64,000 bases of DNA. Origin: Echinococcus granulosus. Its lineage: Eukaryota; Platyhelminthes; Cestoda; Cyclophyllidea; Taeniidae. The DNA is taken from positions 205,238 through 269,237 of the forward strand of contig NW_020170414.1 in NCBI RefSeq assembly GCF_000524195.1. Reading direction: 5' to 3'. Under the pieces are notes generated by a model that saw only the letters and a list, made by a program, of their open reading frames with translations, was not told where the DNA came from and ran no database searches. The position numbers were made by a program, and so were the translations under genes. The stretch's first letter is position 1, and each line of letters opens with the position of its first letter. Positions 57,661 to 64,000 of this stretch are shown piece after piece.

Positions 57661-59769
57661 GAATAAGCCAAGTATTATATGTGTGTTCCCATACTACTTT
57701 GACTTATACCGAAGTCGGGAAAGACCTGGGACTCTTCAATATCATTTCTGAACCACAAAGTCTGTTTGATTGTTTTATCCTTAAGGAGATGTTTCCTAAA
57801 TGAGCGCTTGACTTGCATGGATCAAGTGATAGGAATACACTTCAAATTTAAAATCGGAAAACCACATCTTCACTTAACTCTGAGATGGCAGTCATTGCTC
57901 ATAGGAAGAGGTAAGACCTCCACATCGCCTAGACACTTTGAAGTCTTGTTTTAGTCGCTTAAACACTAATTTAAAGCAGGGAAGCTGCGTGCGGAGCACA
58001 TTGGTCTCGATCGGGAAGTCTGTTTCCTGATTCCTACTAAATAATGACGAGCAATTTCCAATTACTGGCGCTTGAAGTGCAATAAGTCATGTGTGTAGGT
58101 CCCCAGTCATGCAAGTCGTGCCCCCCAGACCCTTGGAAAAGAAAGTTGGTTATGCTAAGTTTGATCAGGGTTACTAAGGCTTATTATTTTTTTTAAAATA
58201 CACTCTGTGGATTAGAAATCATCTACACGAACTAGAGGAAGGCCGGATAAATGTAACTGGGATTCCCAAAAGGTCATAGTCTGTTGGTACATGTCGGTGG
58301 ACTAAATATATACTCAATACTTCAACTGTATTTACTCCTTTGAGTTTCGACCTCGGAGAGCCCAGTCATCGTTGCACACTTCTGCGCTGCCAATTGCAAC
58401 AGTATTTAGGCTCGATAGACGATGCATGATCCAGTGTCCGAATCTCGGTGAAAGCTCCAAGGCACGGTTAGGGAGCCGCGGTCACGCACGCGGATTAGTC
58501 GTGGAGACAGGAAAGCAGGACCATGCTTGTGAGTTAGACATATTCTTAGGCCTGTTAGACCGTCAGACAGCCGCGGTGTCCTAGGCCGTGGATGACTCAT
58601 GCCTGCCTCGGACACTGACGGCCCGCATGTTAGTTATCCATCCGTTTTTATAAACTCTGTCTACCAACCCGATGCATTGGTAATTCCTCCACCTCTACCT
58701 CCATGGCTTGTGCGGTGCGTTTACCCTTCAATTGGATGTCTTTACGGAAACCTTTGACTTCTCCCCTCTGGTCGACCATTATAAGATAAAGTAGACACCA
58801 CGGTGTCGGCAGTGTAAACTATCCACCATGGACAGACGAGCTTTTGAAGATTCAATCCAAGAAGTACAGTTATCGGGCATTTAGGCGATCGAATGTTACT
58901 CTTTAGCTTTTCCATCTCCAAAGATGGCAATTCACTTTAACTGATATGCATACTGTGGTGATGAAAGGAGTCCAATGTAGGACGCCTAGACTTCATCCAA
59001 CCAGGGGATACCGATGTGCGTATCTCCTCGTCATCGCAGGACAGGTTGGAATTCGGGTGGTCAATTGTACTCAAGCATAGCGGTCAATGCTATCTGTTCG
59101 TCGGTCGGTTAATCGGTCGGGCAGTTGATTCCCTGCAATTGCGGTGTCTCGAGAGCTACGTCTTGACCGGCGGATGGTCTTTTAGATTGCAATAGTCACC
59201 ACTCCTTCCTCTAACCAGATCAGACCATCTCTAATTGCCTTGTAGGCAATTGTATAAATTGGAGTTTGGGGTGGTAGTATGTGTCCAAATATTTCGCTAG
59301 TCTTCATCGAAAGAATAAGCCCTCTTCTCAACCATCAGTTTAAGTTTATGTCCTTGCAGCAATTGAACCTCCCCGACAATTGTAAATTTAACTCTCTGAT
59401 CCCACTGCGCAGAATGGTGACCGCCCACGATATGCAAGTGCCTGGGTTGCAGATACCCTGGCTTCTACAATGTGAGAGGAGTCACCGTCTCGATTCAGTA
59501 GGGTCCAAATCCGAGAAGTGAATAAGAATGGGTTCAATCTGCTAATTCCCCATTTGAAAGGGAATCCGGATGGTGTACAAAGTGAAGTAATTGTCGATTT
59601 AAATAGAAGCCTTCCCACCTCAGTCATTCATTCTGTAATATAAAGGGTAGAATTCGACTAAACCGTCACGGGAACCAGGAGCACCTAGTAGCCTTGACTG
59701 CGTCAGAAGGCAAAGTTGTGGAAGAAACCAACCAATAACTCCAATATAATGGGTTGGTTGTTTAACTCT
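57661..59769. other. no supported gene
   Basis: Moderate-GC sequence without a recognisable coding chain. The block at about 58400-58620 has overlapping open frames on both strands and looks like an old mobile-element fragment of unknown type. A TCGGTCGG-type short tandem occurs near 59098-59119. Confidence 0.4.
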
Positions 59770-60440
59770 CGATTTTGGTGGGGAACCGCTGCCTCTTGGC
59801 TGGCCTTCGAGCCATGTCAGTAGCCCCAATCCCTACTCTCTGTTGAATGTATATATTCTGCTCGACTATTAAGTTTTTTTTGCCTTCAGGAAAGTCTAGG
59901 GATGCTACACCGAAGCTCAGAGACGCCTTCTGGTGTAGATGTGGCTCCCTCTAGTGTGGTTGTAACGATATTCTTTCTATCTACCACGATCCATCAATCT
60001 CCAAGTTTTTAGTGCCCATGGCAGGAAAATCATAACGCAGAACTCTTAGCTTTCATCCATAGGGGAAAGCATCTTTAGAAAAGATTCGGGGTGCTGCAAT
60101 GGTGTCAGCGGAAAGCAAAACCTGATCCTAAAGAAAGTCCAGCCCAGTTCCGTGTTCTGCAGGATTGCTATTAACAACTGAAGCGATGGTAATCAAGACC
60201 CAAATCAGTTCGTTACGGAGCTGTCCGCGGTGCCTGTATGAGGATGTCAATTAAGTAAACATGTGATACCTCCTTCACCTCTCTATTACCCGAAAGAAAC
60301 CTAGGTGGATACATGGCTGGGGAGCACTAAAGTGAGAACCAAGTCGCAAGGAGGAACAGATGCGAAACCCTACCCCTGCGAAACTAATCTTAACCCCGTC
60401 CTTCATTAAAAGGCTCTTATTTTACACCATTGTTCTTGCA
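59770..60440 (+). mobile_element. TRIM copy, LTR plus internal part
   Basis: An LTR at about 59775-59913 (TTGGCTGGCCTTCGAGCC, then the end GGGATGCTACA) is followed by a further block ending GGGGTGCTGCA near 60099. Directly after it comes the primer-site sequence ATGGTGTCAGCGGAAAGC, as in the intact element. Collinear internal sequence follows (GTTCCGTGTTCTGCAGGATT, TTAACAACTGAAGCGATGG) to about 60440. The orientation is opposite to the 30-kb array. The 3' LTR is not identified. Confidence 0.65.
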
Positions 60441-60489
60441 ACTAATAGTGGACATATGAGGTGGCTTTTAATTATGTTTTCCTTCTTTA

Positions 60490-61010
60490 AGCAATAATTT
60501 TATATTTTGTTTTACTAGGCGTTCAACTGCGCGGGCACTTCGGCCCCTACGTCCTGGCCTTCGGGCTGTTGGTGGCTTTTCGGCCATTCTATTTGGTTGA
60601 AGTATTTGATCCTCCCTACTGCTTTGGGTTATTACGACTTTGAAGAATACTCGCGGCAGCGCCAAGCAACCCCGATCCAATAGGATAGTAGAATGACATC
60701 TTTTGGGATGGATGAATCTGTGCAGATCCCCTTGCAGAAGGGTTAGAAATGAATTCTACCTTTGGGAACCCCTTATTCTGAAAGGATGCTATTTATAAAT
60801 AAAGCGACATCGTTAGGTGAAGGCCGTTATGGAACTGCCCACAAGGCCTATATAAAGATGTTAATTACGTAGACATGCAGTACCACCGTTTCTGTGTCTC
60901 TACTGGCTAGGTGTAGCCCAGGCAGGGTGTTGGGCAGCACTGAAATGAGAACGCAGTGGCCAGGAGGAAAGTGTAAGCCCCGTGGAGCCAGTTTTAATGC
61001 ACTCTTTAAA
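60490..61010 (+). mobile_element. second TRIM copy in the same direction, truncated
   Basis: A partial LTR (CCTGGCCTTCGGGCTG, then GGGTTATTACGACTTTG) leads into internal sequence that parallels 60150-60370, for example the GGCCGTTATGGAACTGCCC block and the GTTGGGCAGCACTGAAATGAG block. It is much decayed. Confidence 0.5.
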
Positions 61011-61069
61011 TACATGGCTCCAGTTTTCGGCTAATTTCCTTTAGACTTTTGGTTGGCATGCATCGTCCA

Positions 61070-61960
61070 ATCTTGTGCAGTATGCACCAAAACATTGCAT
61101 AGCCCCTCTCTCCTTTTAAGCGCCAATCCGGTGTTCCCATAAGCTGGCCCTTCGCGTCGGCCATCACAAAACAGTCGGTGCTGTACGACAAACACCTACG
61201 AATCAACCGCCTCGGTCATCGAATTTGACCGCAACGTCACTGATGCCTCTCGGCAATTCTATTGTATCCGGCTGTATTGTAGGAAGAGCGAATGGGCTGA
61301 GCGTCTCATTTTTCTATCGCTAGCAGTAATAACACCGACCTAAATGCAGAGTCACTTAATAGAGGACTGTGCCTAAAATAGCTTAGTAGAGATAAGATTT
61401 CGCATATACCCCTCTTTGCCACTTTGTTCTCACTTCAATGCTATCCAGCCACATCAATCTGGGTTCTTCTTGACCTATAAGAGAAATGGTAGAGGTATCG
61501 CGTGTTTACTTCATTGATATCTTTGTACAGGTACCGTAGGCAGTTCAGCAACGAGCTATCTCGGATGTATCTCGTTTAGTGTCGCTTCAGTTGTTCGTAG
61601 CTTTTCTGCAGATCAAGGGACTAATGTAGTTACCGAGGGTAGACATCATTCCCAACCCTCCTGTTGGGGGTCCTTACAAATTCTTCCATTATCACCATAC
61701 ACCCTCCTTCTGTCACATTAAGGCTTCATATACAGTAATAAAAATAAGGGTAGATGTTCTTTAGGATTAAATCCTTTTCCCGCTGCCACCAATGTAGTGT
61801 CCCACGTCTTTCTCAAAGAAGTAAAGTCATAGTATTATGGTTGTAAATCTATTGCTGATGAACAGAAGGGCTGGGCTTCAACTGGCATGACCCAGAGGCC
61901 ATGCCGCCAAGTAGAAGTACAGTGGCAGAGCTTTCGGTGCCCGCATAATCAAAACTGTCG
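61070..61960 (-). mobile_element. TRIM copy with LTR, inverted to its neighbours
   Basis: Starts in a polypurine-tract remnant (TAGCCCCTCTCTCCTTTTAA at about 61098-61117) and runs collinear with the intact minus-strand element (AACGTCACTGATGCCTCTCG; GTGTCGCTTCAGTTGTTCG). It reaches the primer-site remnant CCGCTGCCACCAA at about 61781-61793. The LTR begins TGTAGTGTCCCACG at 61794 and ends near 61950. The LTR on the low-coordinate side is missing. Confidence 0.65.
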
Positions 61961-64000
61961 AGGCATATTTACCACGTCTCTGGTTGCCAACACATTAACG
62001 GAGGAAATATGACTAACATTCTACCAGAGTTTACCAGACTGACCTAATTTACAGCATAGTAAAAATTTGGTTTTAGAGTCGGGTGAGTTACGGTACTACC
62101 TTGAACTGCAAATTTTCCAGTTCAGTTTGCTTTCTTCTGCAGCCAACTTGACCGGTCCGTTCTAGTGCTTTAGTGCCAAATCGCCCATCAGTTAACTGCC
62201 ATAATTTGTCTCGTTCGGTCAGGCAACAAATGCTATTTCACACCTTCCAAATATTTTTTTTTTGTTTCTGACCTACACGGGGGGCCTTCGTCGGATTTCC
62301 AAAACCAGAGGACAACCGAATTCAAACGTAAACAATTCGGCCAGATGTCATAAAAAAGCTTTCATTCGCATCACCTTCACGAGGATACTCTCCCTATCCC
62401 TCGCCATTCTGGTGATATGTGTATTTAGATTTCAAGTCTCATGTGTCACGGTCTTAGATGAATGTTTATCGAGCGTGACGTAACAATGCATTTGCAAGAA
62501 GCGAATGTGATGGAAGGTGGGGAACTGAATCCCTGATGCCAGCATTGCCAGAAGATTATAGGCTTGAAGGTCTGCCGCTTTGTTCTCTACTCTTTGCCTT
62601 CGCTTCTTTGCATAGCTTTTTACAAGGAGCTGTTTGGAAAGCCTGCTTGCTAACTCGCGTGCTGACTGCACCAAGTGTCTTGTTGCGGTGGGAGTGACAA
62701 ATGGCTTTTGTTTTCCATCATGCGCGAAGCGAAGGAACACACCGCTGGTTAGCCCATGCAAAACACTACCCTCATCGCCACCCGCTTCACATCTCCAAGG
62801 CATCACTCCATCCCAAAGTCCTCCCTTTGTATGCGTGCGTGTGTGTGGTCTCGTTGAGAACCAAAGAGTTACATCGGAGACCCATCCACTCCACACAGCT
62901 AGAAAGCTTACCAGAAAATCGTCGTCGTCTTCTTCTTACCATTTTTATTAAATAATATCCAAGACCAGTTGATTAATTGGAAGAAAGTCATCATACCGCA
63001 AATTAGGCTAGGGTGGAATGGGAATATGGAAGATATTTCCCTATCCTTCCCTCATCCCCATTGTCCCCGTTCCCCTTTGTCATGTTTCTCCAAGCAGCGT
63101 TTATTACGTACCCTAGAATTAGGTAGACAATGACATGATCACAAGTTGGGTAGGCTAACTTATTGTAAAGTAAAAGTGAAATGGAAACGGATGTGTTTTG
63201 TAAACGTTGAATTTGTTGCAAGCTTTTTGGCTCCTCGTGAAAGCACGCCAGATTGCAACAGTGATTGGTTCAGCCCAAAATATTCAGAAAGGCTTCCTAT
63301 GGTTACTTAATCCTTATTATGAAAAAATACAAGAACCCTATTGCAAACTGGGTGTGTGCGTGAGCTTTGGATACTATCACGCTCCCGGTCAGAAAAATTG
63401 ACAGACGAGACTTCAGAGCAGCCGCCTTTATTGCCAAAGCTTGTACGAACGTGTACACAAGCCTGATTGGCTAGTGGAGAGCACCAAAGACACTCGACGG
63501 CCTCAACACAGGCCCCCACATTCATGTTCAATTGCTTTCGGCCACTTTATATTATCCAGCAGAATGTTACCACCATGGTATACGTTACCGACAAATTACA
63601 TGATGCAGAAAATCGCATTGTGGGGATTAATAAAAATTCAGACCGGCTTTATGAAACAAGCATTCACTACATTGCCTTTAAGCGCATACTTTCTCAAAAC
63701 AGCTTAAAGTGATGTGTTTTTGTCAAAAATTGATGCGTATAAAGGCGACCTTGGAAGCTGGGACCCCCCAAGCTAAGTAATCAACAGACATGACCTCAAT
63801 GCGCACGTCATGATTTGCCAACGTGCGCAAGTAATCAAGGCGGTACAGCGTGAGGGTAATCATACGTAATGTCTAAGTAGTCAGTAGAGAGTGCCGACGA
63901 CTCGGCCGTCTCAGTTTCGTGGACTTACTGTCTCTGATTGACTTCGATCTGACAGCACTCTCGGCTAATCTAGGAGGGGCTGGGCGAGAACGCAACGCTC
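61961..64000. other. no supported gene
   Basis: Several overlapping short frames occur. The largest is on the minus strand at 62432-62896 (154 codons). A 47-codon ATG frame with good context (CCACCATGGT) is at 63571-63714. None has a recognisable domain. Short GT/GTC-rich patches lie near 62833-62849 and 62920-62938. Confidence 0.4.

Noticed and set aside
62432..62896. 154-codon minus-strand frame
   Set aside because: Low-complexity, basic composition, no family motif and an overlapping plus-strand frame of similar length; no exon structure could be built.

Overview
The window is eukaryotic and reads as a parasitic flatworm, most likely a tapeworm (cestode). Genes are split by many very short introns (33-76 nt) next to long, repeat-rich introns of several kb. 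The recognisable proteins are metazoan. A family of small, non-coding LTR retroelements (TRIMs) is scattered throughout, and TRIMs are a published feature of cestode genomes. A run of 100 N at 51416-51515 marks a scaffold gap. The order within cestodes cannot be fixed; the long introns and heavy repeat load would suit a large diphyllobothriid-type genome (inference).

Layout. 1-7.5 kb: no convincing gene, one decayed TRIM. 7.5-9.1 kb (+): a 6-exon, 272-aa, very divergent POU-homeodomain protein whose DNA base-contact residues are largely replaced. 11.6-22.8 kb (-): a 10-exon K+-dependent Na+/Ca2+ exchanger (NCKX/SLC24), with LTR fragments in its introns. 24.2-26.4 kb (+): a SAM-domain protein homologous to human C19orf47. 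26.8-29.8 kb (-): an aftiphilin-like clathrin/AP-1 accessory protein. 30.3-32.8 kb: three TRIM elements head to tail, separated by the 4-bp motif ATAC. 33.6-39.6 kb (+): an 8-exon L-asparaginase with C-terminal ankyrin repeats (ASPG type), with a possible N-terminal signal sequence and a GC-AG intron. 41.7-44.2 kb (+): a rhodopsin-class receptor resembling FMRFamide-type peptide receptors. 46.2-49.1 kb (-): a complete 8-exon STN1, the OB-fold subunit of the CST telomere complex. 50-57 kb: a few unclassified exons. 57-64 kb: mostly TRIM pieces and unassigned DNA.

The genes are functionally unrelated, as expected for a eukaryotic chromosome segment. Exon models were built by hand from splice consensus, phase matching and remembered family motifs. 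Phases close exactly for POU, NCKX, C19orf47-like, aftiphilin, asparaginase, GPCR and STN1. The most unusual items are the POU protein that has kept its fold length but lost its contact residues, and the ATAC-spaced TRIM array.
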